From NCBI GenBank assembly GCA_049650345.1, contig JBARZY010000140.1, positions 62,001 to 126,000 on the forward strand: DNA of 64,000 nt. The letters are read 5' to 3'. A program made the translations under genes and the position numbers. This DNA comes from Glaciecola sp049650345 (lineage in GTDB: Bacteria; Pseudomonadota; Gammaproteobacteria; Enterobacterales; Alteromonadaceae). Of this stretch, positions 1 to 8,751 are shown piece by piece. Below the pieces are notes generated by a model that was not told where the DNA came from, made no database searches, and worked only from the letters and a program-made list of their open reading frames with translations. Every line of letters begins with the position of its first letter. Position 1 is the first letter of the stretch.

Positions 1-1122
1 TTCGCATTACTATATACATTTGTAGGCATACCCATTGCATGGTTAGCCGACCGTTATAGCAGGGTGAATATTGTCGCAATATCGCTAACTGTGTGGAGTG
101 GTTTTACCGCTTTGTCGGGCTTTGCCAGCAATTTTACTCAACTAGCTTTGGCACGAGTTGGCGTTGGCATTGGTGAAGCCGGCGGCAGCCCTCCCTCTCA
201 CTCAATGATTTCTGATTTGTACAAACCAACCGAACGCGCAAAAGCGCTGGCTATTTATTCTCTTGGCATACCTTTTGGTATTATGGCTGCGTATTTCGCC
301 GCAGCGTTTTTTTTACAAGGTGGTCAAACTGATTGGCGAACGGTAATGATCGCTGTTGGTGTGCCCGGTGTGTTACTCGCAATACTGATGAAATTTACGA
401 TAAAAGAGCCAAACAGAACATTAGCACCCAGTGGTAATGTGGCTAGCATGAAGCTAAAAGATGCAGTGAAAACCCTGTTAAAAATCCCTACTTGGTGGGG
501 AATGTGTTTAGGTATTTCTTTTGGTTCCTTTGGAAACTACGCTATTTCAACATGGATAATCGATTTTTACGTGCGTCTTCACAGCGACGTAAGTATTCAA
601 AGTTTACTGATTGTTTTTGGTATCATAAACGGTACAGCGTATGCCTTGGGCGTATGGTTAGGAGGCGTTATTGCCGACAAATGGGGTAAAAGCGATCGCA
701 GAGCTTATGCCTTGCTACCCACTTACGCAATGCTAATAGGCGTTCCGTGTTTTGTTGCGTCTTTGTATGTGGCCAGCCCTTGGGTATCAATTGCTTTGCT
801 TACTGTATTGTTGTTTACCAGTGGGATGTATTTAGGTCCTTGCTTTGCCATTGCTCAAACACTTGCGCCAGTAAACGCACGAGCGATGTCAACGGCACTA
901 TTTTTCTTTGTACTGAATATAATTGCACTGGGTGGAGGCCCTACATTGGTAGGTATCGTTAGCAGTATGTATGCAGATACTATGGGCAATGGCGAAGCCT
1001 TACGTTTTTCTATGACCTTACTCGTTGTGCCTTATGCGCTTTCTATTCTTACGTTTTGGTGGTCATCTACGCGGATCAAGCAAGATTGGGCTGCAGCTGA
1101 ACAGAGGCAAGCAGCGGCGTGA
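1..1122 (+). CDS. MFS transporter, spinster-like (5' end outside window)
   Basis: Carries the C-terminal part of a major facilitator transporter. The reading frame is open from base 1, and the first residues (GIPIAWLADRYSRVN) are the MFS motif-A loop after TM2, so the true start lies upstream and the ATG at 64 is internal. The next conserved block, around bases 160-290, contains GIGEAGGSPP followed by SDLYKPTERAKAL and SLGIPFG, which is typical of the spinster-like MFS branch. About nine more hydrophobic segments follow. The tail is charged (KQDWAAAEQRQAAA). It faces the AlkB-like gene, with 26 bp between the stops. The substrate cannot be read from sequence. Proximity to a hydrocarbon-type oxygenase hints at a small organic acid or lipid, which is inference only. 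Confidence 0.85.
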   Translation, partial: FALLYTFVGIPIAWLADRYSRVNIVAISLTVWSGFTALSGFASNFTQLALARVGVGIGEAGGSPPSHSMISDLYKPTERAKALAIYSLGIPFGIMAAYFAAAFFLQGGQTDWRTVMIAVGVPGVLLAILMKFTIKEPNRTLAPSGNVASMKLKDAVKTLLKIPTWWGMCLGISFGSFGNYAISTWIIDFYVRLHSDVSIQSLLIVFGIINGTAYALGVWLGGVIADKWGKSDRRAYALLPTYAMLIGVPCFVASLYVASPWVSIALLTVLLFTSGMYLGPCFAIAQTLAPVNARAMSTALFFFVLNIIALGGGPTLVGIVSSMYADTMGNGEALRFSMTLLVVPYALSILTFWWSSTRIKQDWAAAEQRQAAA

Positions 1123-1148
1123 TAAAACAAAAATAGGATGAGCGTTGT

Positions 1149-2318
1149 TCAACTGAACAACGCTACAAATTTATTTTTGGGTTGGCTTTGCTGTTGCTGC
1201 TGCAAAATGGCGAGTTCTTGTTCATTAGCATAATGACTGTCCCAATGAGCCAGTTTAGGTCGCATTAAAGCGAACCATAATGGCGGTAAAAGCGCTATTA
1301 CTATCGTCGATATATACCCGCTAATCATTACTGGTGCTTCTTCCATTGGTGCGAGTTTCTCGAACGGCACTGCTCCCTTAGCGTGGTGATGAGAATGACG
1401 CGGTAAATTAAACATGGCCCAACAGCTTATCTTTTTATTCGAGTTCCACGAATGTTTTGGCTGAACTATTTGTTTTGGGTCACGCACTAATCCATAGTGC
1501 TCCATATAATTCACTACTTCTAAAAAGAATTTTGCAAACAAACCAATTAAGCTGACAAACAGAACAGCTTGTAGGCCCGCTAGTAAGCCACTTCCTAATA
1601 ATATCACCGCGGTCATCATGCAACCACGTAGGTAGCGGTTATGCCAGCTTAATAAGGCTTGTTGCTTACGCTGCAAACGTTTGCTTTCAATTTTCCAAGC
1701 CGATCTGTTTGTGCCAATAACTGCTTTTATTACATGCACATACACGTTTCTACCGCGAGGGGCAGTGACCGGATCGTCGGCAGTGGCTACTTTCGCATGG
1801 TGATGATACACATGTTCGATAGAAAAATTGGCATCAAAGCTAGTCGCTAATAGCCAACGACCTATACATACATCTCTCTTATTACCGACACGATGCACTA
1901 ATTCATGACCTACAACGGTAGCGATGCCACTTAACATTAATCCAGAAAATAATGCTGATAAGGCTAGCATAAAATAACCAGTGCTAGTTTTTGCTTCCAC
2001 AAAATTGTAGCCAATTATGTTGGATAATGTCTGCATTATCTGCCAACTGCCGTCACTTACAAGCCATATGTTAATTAATAATAACATCATCACCATAGGT
2101 AAAGAGCTATAAAGAAGGGCATTGAGCAAAGCCTTATTGGTTAATTCAGGTTCACTTAAATCATCCCCTAACAAAGCGTCACCAATCACATAAATAGCTG
2201 AAAATAGCATAAAGCCTATTGCTATGTAATGACCCGCCAGAAGTAAACATAGCATGCCAATAATGGCCACTATGTAATAGTGAAAAAATTTCGCGTAATG
2301 CAAGATCTTGTGCAACAT
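1149..2318 (-). CDS. AlkB-like integral-membrane di-iron oxygenase
   Basis: Membrane-bound di-iron protein of the alkane hydroxylase/fatty-acid desaturase superfamily, 389 aa, with about six hydrophobic segments. Histidine clusters appear in AlkB order: HELVHR (138-143), EHVYHHH (168-174), NYMEHYGL (270-277) and LPRHSHHHA (305-313). Classical AlkB proteins have EHxxGHH and LQRHxDHHA at the second and last clusters, so the ligand scaffold is complete but the flanking residues differ: His replaces Gly in box 2, Pro replaces Gln and His replaces Asp in the last box. The family hydroxylates the end of alkanes or alkyl side chains using a rubredoxin; no rubredoxin gene is nearby. A divergent AraC regulator starts 193 bp away. 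It may act on something other than n-alkanes. A Gln-rich stretch lies near the C-terminus. Confidence 0.82.
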   Translation of the reverse strand: MLHKILHYAKFFHYYIVAIIGMLCLLLAGHYIAIGFMLFSAIYVIGDALLGDDLSEPELTNKALLNALLYSSLPMVMMLLLINIWLVSDGSWQIMQTLSNIIGYNFVEAKTSTGYFMLALSALFSGLMLSGIATVVGHELVHRVGNKRDVCIGRWLLATSFDANFSIEHVYHHHAKVATADDPVTAPRGRNVYVHVIKAVIGTNRSAWKIESKRLQRKQQALLSWHNRYLRGCMMTAVILLGSGLLAGLQAVLFVSLIGLFAKFFLEVVNYMEHYGLVRDPKQIVQPKHSWNSNKKISCWAMFNLPRHSHHHAKGAVPFEKLAPMEEAPVMISGYISTIVIALLPPLWFALMRPKLAHWDSHYANEQELAILQQQQQSQPKNKFVALFS

Positions 2319-2511
2319 TTTGTCATCCTTTTATGAACGCAGTAGCGTTGTACTCAATATTTCTGCGTGAAAATTCGCATTACCGTTATATTGCGGACCT
2401 TTACAAGAATAGGTGAGAGTAAGAAAGGACATTTATGGGTCATTTATTGCCAAATGTCAGAATTAACCCTATATTAAATAGAATTAAGTGTAAAAAGTAG
2501 GGGAAAACATA

Positions 2512-3537
2512 ATGCCTAATCAAGGGTTTTTACCTGTCTATTATTTGGGCCATTTTGTGCATGTTTTACGCGAGCATGCTTACCCTATAGATGCTTGGCT
2601 GCAACAGAAAGGCTTCAGCAGTGATTCAATTTACGATGCCAATACGCGTATAAAGGTAGACGACTTTGACTCGTTGTTAGCCAATGTATTGGTGCAAACT
2701 AATAGCACGCACATTGGCTTGACCCTCGGAAGGCGTCTACAACTTGCGCATCACGGTACCTTTGGTTTGGCTTTATTAAATTGTGAAAACCTGGCGCAAA
2801 TGATTGAGTTTGTTAAACATTATCTTGCTATTAGAGTTCCGTTTATAGAATTAGCCACAAACGTCATTGACCAACAAGTCGTTGTGTTCGCCAAAGATAC
2901 CCATTGGCAAGGGCACACACATCGTTTTGTGATTGAAGCAGTCACCGGCGCTATGTTTAACTTATTTCACGCGGTACAAAATAAAGTGCCGAGTTTGCAT
3001 ATTGATACCTTATTTTTTGATTATCCCGCGCCTGAATACGCGCAAAAATACGCCGTGTTTGATCCTGTTAAAGTGATTTTTAATCATGGCTACTGCGGGA
3101 TGGCGTTTGACCAAGAATTACTTTACGTAAATATCCCCAATGTGGACAAATTAAGTTATTTACAAGCCCAAAAAGCATGCGCCGATGAATTAGCCATTCA
3201 TATGCAATCACAAACCCTAAAGGCCCAATGTGAAAAATTGATGATGCAAATGGGCAATATAAAACTCACTTTACCTCAACTTGCCGACAAGCTTGGGATT
3301 AGTCAGCGTAGTTTACATCGGCAACTTGAACAACAAGGTAGCAGCTACAAACTTATCCTTGCTGAGCACCAGTCGTCACTCGCAAAAGAATATCTACTCG
3401 TACACCAATACAGCGTTACGCAAACAGCGCAAGCCTTAGGATTTGAGGATATGGGTAACTTTAGAAGGGCCTTTAAGCGTTGGTATAAATGTACCCCTAG
3501 CGAATTTAAACAACGACATATACAGGCTTCTGAGTAA
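2512..3537 (+). CDS. AraC-family transcriptional regulator
   Basis: Transcription factor of 341 aa. The first ~200 residues resemble the arabinose-binding-like domain of the OruR/ArgR-type AraC subfamily (GRRLQLAHHGTFGLALLNC around 80-100). The C-terminus is a double helix-turn-helix: LPQLADKLGISQRSLHRQL around 255-275, and the second helix with GFEDMGNFRRAFKRW around 305-320 followed by PSEFK. A purine-rich AGGGGA lies about 8 bases before the ATG. It is divergent from the AlkB-like gene, so regulation of that gene is the simple guess, in the way AraC proteins control many alkane oxygenase genes. The inducer is unknown. Confidence 0.9.
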   Translation: MPNQGFLPVYYLGHFVHVLREHAYPIDAWLQQKGFSSDSIYDANTRIKVDDFDSLLANVLVQTNSTHIGLTLGRRLQLAHHGTFGLALLNCENLAQMIEFVKHYLAIRVPFIELATNVIDQQVVVFAKDTHWQGHTHRFVIEAVTGAMFNLFHAVQNKVPSLHIDTLFFDYPAPEYAQKYAVFDPVKVIFNHGYCGMAFDQELLYVNIPNVDKLSYLQAQKACADELAIHMQSQTLKAQCEKLMMQMGNIKLTLPQLADKLGISQRSLHRQLEQQGSSYKLILAEHQSSLAKEYLLVHQYSVTQTAQALGFEDMGNFRRAFKRWYKCTPSEFKQRHIQASE

Positions 3538-3570
3538 ACACGCTGGCGGTAATTTGAAAAGAAGGTTAGC

Positions 3571-3595
3571 TGCCTACCTTTTGTAGGCACTGTTT
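3571..3595. terminator. Hairpin between converging araC-type gene and glgC
   Basis: A 7-bp stem (TGCCTAC / GTAGGCA) with loop CTTTT, followed on the + strand by CTGTTTCTT. It fills the gap between the convergent stop codons and probably ends transcription of the AraC gene. The T-tract is interrupted. Confidence 0.55.
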
Positions 3596-3596
3596 C

Positions 3597-4850
3597 TTAT
3601 AGGGCATTAAGCATTTCGCGTGTAACTAATACCACGCCTTTTTCAGACACACGAAAACCGCGTAACTTATCTTGTTCGTGGTCAACACCAATAGTCATCC
3701 CATCGGGAATAATACATCCACGATCTAAAATGGCTTTTTCTACATGGCACTTTTGTCCTACTTCAACACCTGGTAATAACACCGAATCGTTGACTTCACT
3801 GAACGACATGACTTTAACATTCGAAAAGCAAATGCTTTGTCGTACTGTTGCACCAGAAATAATACAGCCGCCTGACACCAATGAGTTGAGGGCTTCCCCT
3901 CTACGATCGTCTCTTTCCCAAACGAACTTTGCGGGCGGAAGTTGTTCTTGAAATGTCCAAATAGGCCATTGTTTATCGTATAAGTTAAGCTCAGGAATAG
4001 GGGCAACAAGCTCCATATTTGCTTCCCAAAAACTGTCAAGTGTACCCACATCACGCCAATAGGAATCGTTTTTGGCACTCTTTTTAAAGTCAAATGCGCA
4101 AACTTTGTGGTTATCGATGATACTGGGGATAATATCTTTACCAAAATCGTGATCAGATGCTTCGTTTTTAGAATCTAACTCCAATTGTTGGAGCAAAAAA
4201 TCGGTATCAAAAACATAGTTACCCATAGATGCTAAGCATGACTCTGGATCGTCATGAAGCGGAACAGGATCGCTCGGTTTTTCGATAAAACCGGTCACTT
4301 GATTGGTTTCATCAACGCCAATTACCCCGAAGGCGTTTCTGGCTTGTTCGATAGGCACTGACATACAGCTTACTGTCATTTTGGCGCCAGACTCTACATG
4401 CTGAGCCAACATTGGGCCATAATCCATTCGATAAATATGATCACCCGACAATATCATGACGTACTTGGGCAGCTCGGTTCTGATAATATCGATATTTTGA
4501 TACACGGCATCTGCGGTACCTTGATACCAATCCTCAGAAAAACGCTGTGATGCTGGTAACACTTCTACCGACTCACCCAATTCCTTTTTAAAATGCCCCC
4601 AGCCTCTTACTAAATGCCGTATAAGTGAATGAGATTTATATTGCGTGAGAACGCCTATGTTGCGAATACCTGAATTAATACAATTTGATAGAGGGAAATC
4701 GATAATACGAAATTTGCCACCGAAATACAGGGCTGGCTTGGCCCGCCAGTTTGTTAATTCGTGTAGTCGTGAACCGCGACCACCGGCAAGAACCAATGCA
4801 TAAGTATCGCGCGTTAAATTACTGATGTAACGATTGTTTACTTGTTCCAT
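3597..4850 (-). CDS. glgC: Glucose-1-phosphate adenylyltransferase (ADP-glucose pyrophosphorylase)
   Basis: Makes ADP-glucose and pyrophosphate from ATP and glucose-1-phosphate, the committed step of bacterial glycogen synthesis. The protein has 417 aa, close to the ~420-430 aa of proteobacterial GlgC. The N-terminal nucleotidyltransferase signature ALVLAGGRGSRLHELT is at about 16-31, followed by RAKPALYFGGKFRIIDFPLSNC. The substrate-binding IEKPSDP and the metal-site region SGDHIYRMDYG are present. A left-handed beta-helix C-terminus follows (SGGCIISGATVRQS and similar turns). No glgA, glgB or glgP lies in the window, so it is an isolated glycogen gene here. Family members are usually allosterically controlled; the sequence does not show by which effector. 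Confidence 0.96.
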   Translation of the reverse strand: MEQVNNRYISNLTRDTYALVLAGGRGSRLHELTNWRAKPALYFGGKFRIIDFPLSNCINSGIRNIGVLTQYKSHSLIRHLVRGWGHFKKELGESVEVLPASQRFSEDWYQGTADAVYQNIDIIRTELPKYVMILSGDHIYRMDYGPMLAQHVESGAKMTVSCMSVPIEQARNAFGVIGVDETNQVTGFIEKPSDPVPLHDDPESCLASMGNYVFDTDFLLQQLELDSKNEASDHDFGKDIIPSIIDNHKVCAFDFKKSAKNDSYWRDVGTLDSFWEANMELVAPIPELNLYDKQWPIWTFQEQLPPAKFVWERDDRRGEALNSLVSGGCIISGATVRQSICFSNVKVMSFSEVNDSVLLPGVEVGQKCHVEKAILDRGCIIPDGMTIGVDHEQDKLRGFRVSEKGVVLVTREMLNAL

Positions 4851-4980
4851 GGCATTAACCTATATTTATTATTTATGTTACTGAGAGGTTAATTCAATAC
4901 TAGAGGATAAAACGCATCAGAGCAATGCAATCATTGCATAAGCATACCAAGGGAGCAATGAGCTGGTTTTTAGTCGGTGT

Positions 4981-5010
4981 TTGGCATGCACGTTGTTAGT
5001 CGCATGCCAA
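4981..5010. terminator. Hairpin downstream of the liu operon
   Basis: A perfect 9-bp stem (TTGGCATGC / GCATGCCAA) with a 12-nt loop, just beyond the liuE stop on the minus strand. No T-tract follows it, so intrinsic termination is doubtful; it may be a Rho-type end or an mRNA-stabilising hairpin. Confidence 0.4.
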
Positions 5011-5028
5011 GCTCAATGAGCACTATCG

Positions 5029-5955
5029 TTATGCCTGTTTAGCGGTTAGTGCTACTCCGCTTTTCGCTTGATTAGGTCGGTTAAGTAATTGACTAATACT
5101 GTTGCCTATACCACTAAGCATAGGTAAATCAATACCGGTCTCTACCCCCATATTATTGAGCATGTATATCACATCTTCACTTGCTACATTTCCCGACGCA
5201 CCAGCAGCATAAGGGCAGCCACCAAGACCTGCTACCGAACTGTCAAAAGTATTTATACCTTGTTGCAAACCCACTAAGATATTACTCAATGCTTGTCCAT
5301 AAGTATCGTGACAGTGCAAGCCTAGGCGGCTTACGGGTAATTGCGATAATAATAAATTAAGTAATTGGTGCATTTTGTTCGCCGTCCCTACACCTATTGT
5401 GTCGCCTAAAGATACCTCATAACACCCCATTTCCAATAATGTGCTGCTAACGTCAAGTACCGCTTGTGGGTCAACGTCGCCTTCATAGGGGCAACCTAAC
5501 ACACACGATACATATCCACGCACAGGTATGTTGTGACCTTTAGCATGTGCAATGACCTCACTGAAGCGCTCAATGCTTTGCTCAATACTGCAGTTGATGT
5601 TTTTTTGTGAAAATGATTCAGATGCACTCGCAAATACAGCGACTGTTTGTGCCTTTGCCGTTATAGCGCCTTCAAGACCACGTAAATTGGGCGTTAGGGC
5701 GCTATAAATAATATTCGGCTTTCTTTCAATTTGTGACAACACCTGTTCAGAGTTAGCCATTTGCGGAACCCATTTAGGTGACACAAAACTACCTGCCTCA
5801 ATATGTGAGAACCCACATTGTGACAGTGCATCAATTAACCCTACTTTTTGTGCCACGCTCAATGGCGTGCTCTCGTTTTGTAAACCATCTCGGGGGCCGA
5901 CTTCAACAACATTAGCCGTTTTAGGCACGTCATTTAGCCAAGTTGAATTTACCAT
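5029..5955 (-). CDS. liuE: Hydroxymethylglutaryl-CoA lyase
   Basis: Cleaves 3-hydroxy-3-methylglutaryl-CoA to acetoacetate and acetyl-CoA, the last step of leucine degradation. TIM-barrel HMGL family. It opens with VEVGPRDGLQNE (catalytic Arg and metal-binding Asp), has the metal-ligand segment LGLHCHDTYGQALSN, and the GLGGCPYAAGASGN loop with the catalytic Cys. The frame opens at a TTG (5967), but GGAG overlaps that codon and sits 6 nt before the ATG at 5955, so I take 5955 as the start (308 aa, MVNSTW...). Last gene of the liuRABCDE operon, 13 bp after liuD with this start. Same family as mvaB. Confidence 0.93.
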   Translation of the reverse strand: MVNSTWLNDVPKTANVVEVGPRDGLQNESTPLSVAQKVGLIDALSQCGFSHIEAGSFVSPKWVPQMANSEQVLSQIERKPNIIYSALTPNLRGLEGAITAKAQTVAVFASASESFSQKNINCSIEQSIERFSEVIAHAKGHNIPVRGYVSCVLGCPYEGDVDPQAVLDVSSTLLEMGCYEVSLGDTIGVGTANKMHQLLNLLLSQLPVSRLGLHCHDTYGQALSNILVGLQQGINTFDSSVAGLGGCPYAAGASGNVASEDVIYMLNNMGVETGIDLPMLSGIGNSISQLLNRPNQAKSGVALTAKQA

Positions 5956-5968
5956 GTTCATCTCCAAA

Positions 5969-7939
5969 TTACGGCTTATCGATGCCGCTCATGCTAATTA
6001 ACACCGCGTTACCGTCTACTCTATCGCCTGCGTTCGCAAAACACTCGAGCACTTCTCCGTCAAAAGGCGCAATTAGGCTGTGTTCCATTTTCATGGCTTC
6101 GACAATTGCCAATACTTGGCCTTTAGTTACGGCGTCGGTAGGTGCCACCAGCATACTGACTAAATGTCCATTCATAGGCGCAACAATATCACCTGCTCCT
6201 AATGCATCACTTTGTGTGCCAAGATCAGGGTGTACCTTTTCTACCTGAATACAACCACTTGATGACAACAGCCACAGAGTATCTTTGGTTTCATAATATG
6301 AAAACGTTTGACGGGCATTTTCTGTGATAATAGTAATATTATTAACACCTTTTGTTACCGAAAATAGCTGTTCGGAATTGTCAACATTGATGCTGAACCG
6401 GTTAGCACCTTTGTGCTGTAACGTATGACTAAATGTATGGTTATTTATGCTAAATTGATAATCACTTACACAGTGGTGATTTAAACGAAAATCACTGAGT
6501 TCGTTGTAACTATCAGCGTTATCAGAAACCGCTAGCACGCCGAGTATTGCCAGGCGCGTTATTGAACTAATATTGTGATGTAACCCTTCATTAATTGCCT
6601 CGCTATGGCGTTCAATAAAGTCAGTAGTAAGCTCTGCATTTTCAAAGGCTTCTGAACTTGCCACACTGATTAAATATGGGATGTTGGTCGTCACTCCACA
6701 AATCATGTACTGCTCAAGACACCTGCGCAATAATGCTAATGCTTGCTGACGATTACTTGACCACACAATGAGTTTGGCAATCATAGGGTCGTAATAAATA
6801 GATACCTCGTCACCTGCCACAACCCCCGTATCAACCCTAATATTGCCGCTAGCAATGGGTTCTTGTAAATATGCGATGGTACCCGTTGAGGGCAAAAATT
6901 CATTACTTGGATCTTCAGCGTATATACGGGCCTCAAAAGCATGGCCATGCAAACTCAATTGTGCTTGAGTTTTAGGCAATGGCAAACCGTTGGCAACCGT
7001 AATCTGCCACTCGACTAAGTCTTCTTGGGTAACAAATTCTGTGACAGGGTGCTCAACCTGCAGGCGTGTATTCATTTCCATAAAATAGAATGCACCATCG
7101 GTATCGTACAAAAACTCAACGGTACCTGCACCGGTATAGTTTATTGCAAAGGCTGCTTTAAGTGCCGCTTCGCCCATTTTGTCTCTAATATCGCTAGGTA
7201 AATTAGGGGCAGGGGCTTCTTCAATGATTTTTTGATGGCGTCGCTGCAGCGAACAATCACGTTCAAATAAATACACACCATTATTATGCTTGTCGCAAAA
7301 TATCTGAATCTCTATGTGGCGTGGCTCAGTCAGGTATTTTTCAATCAACATATGGTCATCACCAAAACTGTTCATTGATTCGCGTTTAGCACCTTCAAGA
7401 GCTGAGAAAAACTCAGATTCTTGCCATACTTGGCGCATGCCTTTACCACCGCCACCTGCAGCTGCTTTCAATAGTACTGGATACCCCATGGCATTGGCTT
7501 GCTGCAACAAAAAGTCTGGATCTTGATTATCACCGTGATAACCAGGCACTAAAGGAACCTGAGCTTGCTCCATAATAGATTTTGCTGCTGATTTAGACCC
7601 CATAGCACTGATAGATTCTGCACTTGGTCCAATAAAAATAATATCATGCTGATGACATTGTTTTGCAAACTCAGCATTTTCTGACAGAAACCCATAACCT
7701 GGGTGTATGGCATCAACATTCAAGGCTTTTGCATGTTGCAATATTAGGTCGGTGTTTAAGTAACTCTTAGCCGCACTTGCTTCACCTAAACATACTGCTT
7801 CATCGGCCATCAAAACGTGTTGAGCGTGCGCGTCAACCTCTGAATAAACGGCAACCGTGTTGATGCCTAAGCGCTTTGCTGTGCGAATAACACGACAGGC
7901 TATTTCGCCTCTATTGGCGATTAATATTTTATTAATCAT
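5969..7939 (-). CDS. liuD: Methylcrotonyl-CoA carboxylase, biotin-containing alpha subunit
   Basis: Biotin carboxylase plus biotin carrier subunit of 3-methylcrotonyl-CoA carboxylase, 656 aa. N-terminal biotin carboxylase domain begins KILIANRGEIACRVIRTAK. The ATP-grasp glycine loop AAAGGGGKGMRQV is at about 160-172, and EMNTRLQVEHPVTE is the metal/bicarbonate site. The C-terminal biotinyl domain has EAMKMEH with the biotinylated Lys at about 617. Propionyl- and acetyl-CoA carboxylases share this layout. Its place between liuC and liuE, with the matching carboxyltransferase LiuB upstream, makes methylcrotonyl-CoA the expected substrate. It overlaps liuC by 8 bp, suggesting translational coupling. 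Confidence 0.95.
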   Translation of the reverse strand: MINKILIANRGEIACRVIRTAKRLGINTVAVYSEVDAHAQHVLMADEAVCLGEASAAKSYLNTDLILQHAKALNVDAIHPGYGFLSENAEFAKQCHQHDIIFIGPSAESISAMGSKSAAKSIMEQAQVPLVPGYHGDNQDPDFLLQQANAMGYPVLLKAAAGGGGKGMRQVWQESEFFSALEGAKRESMNSFGDDHMLIEKYLTEPRHIEIQIFCDKHNNGVYLFERDCSLQRRHQKIIEEAPAPNLPSDIRDKMGEAALKAAFAINYTGAGTVEFLYDTDGAFYFMEMNTRLQVEHPVTEFVTQEDLVEWQITVANGLPLPKTQAQLSLHGHAFEARIYAEDPSNEFLPSTGTIAYLQEPIASGNIRVDTGVVAGDEVSIYYDPMIAKLIVWSSNRQQALALLRRCLEQYMICGVTTNIPYLISVASSEAFENAELTTDFIERHSEAINEGLHHNISSITRLAILGVLAVSDNADSYNELSDFRLNHHCVSDYQFSINNHTFSHTLQHKGANRFSINVDNSEQLFSVTKGVNNITIITENARQTFSYYETKDTLWLLSSSGCIQVEKVHPDLGTQSDALGAGDIVAPMNGHLVSMLVAPTDAVTKGQVLAIVEAMKMEHSLIAPFDGEVLECFANAGDRVDGNAVLISMSGIDKP

Positions 7940-8720
7940 GACTGGCTACCCACTTGGCGCTGCGTTTTTGCAAAAAGGCATTCAAACCTTCTTGGCCTTC
8001 TTCTGACACACGTGCTGCCGCAATAGATTGACTGGTACGCAACATCAAAGCAGTGTCGATAGGAGCATCTGCCACCTCATGAACTAGCTGTTTGGCGAGT
8101 GAGACTGCTTTGGGTCCATTTTTGAGTATATTCGACACGATGCCGTTGACTTCATTGTGCAAATCCTCCTCACTCACCACTTCGCTAATTAAACCAATGC
8201 GTCTGGCTCGACGCGCTGACACAAGCTCTGCAGTCATAAACAAACGTTTAGCATGGCGTTCGCCAATGGCTTTTATAACATAGGGTGAAATGGTAGAGGG
8301 CAACAAACCAAGCTTGACCTCGCTTAGGCAAAATTTGCTTAATTTGCTTGCAACGGCAATATCACAACATGCAATTAATCCTACCGCACCACCAAAGGCA
8401 GCACCTTGAACCTTAGCAATAGTGGGTTTAGGAAGATGATACAACCTGGCAAACATTTGCGCGAGGTTTTGCGCGTCGGCTAAATTTTCAGCTTCTGAAT
8501 ACGTCGCCATTTTTTTCATCCACTGTAAATCGGCACCCGCACTGAATGATTTGCCATTTGCTTGTAGCACCATGGCGCGAATATTATCGTCGTTTGCCAC
8601 TCTGTCAAAACAATCAATAAGTTGATTGATAATGTCTTCGTTAAAGGCATTATGTACCTCAGGGCGGTTAAGCGTAACCGTAGCGGCGGCGTTATCTATT
8701 TCCAATGTGACGTAGCTCAT
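7932..8720 (-). CDS. liuC: Methylglutaconyl-CoA hydratase (enoyl-CoA hydratase family)
   Basis: Crotonase-fold protein of 262 aa that hydrates 3-methylglutaconyl-CoA to HMG-CoA. It has LNRPEVHNAFNEDII near residue 20, the oxyanion-hole segments SFSAGADLQWMKKM and VQGAAFGGAVGLIACCDIAVAS, and SEVKLGLLPSTISPYVIKAIG. By sequence alone it is a generic enoyl-CoA hydratase; the specific name rests on its position between the two carboxylase subunit genes. It starts 31 bp after liuB and overlaps liuD. Confidence 0.9.
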   Translation of the reverse strand: MSYVTLEIDNAAATVTLNRPEVHNAFNEDIINQLIDCFDRVANDDNIRAMVLQANGKSFSAGADLQWMKKMATYSEAENLADAQNLAQMFARLYHLPKPTIAKVQGAAFGGAVGLIACCDIAVASKLSKFCLSEVKLGLLPSTISPYVIKAIGERHAKRLFMTAELVSARRARRIGLISEVVSEEDLHNEVNGIVSNILKNGPKAVSLAKQLVHEVADAPIDTALMLRTSQSIAAARVSEEGQEGLNAFLQKRSAKWVASHD

Positions 8721-8751
8721 AGCAGAACCTTCTTAAAATTTGTCATCATAA

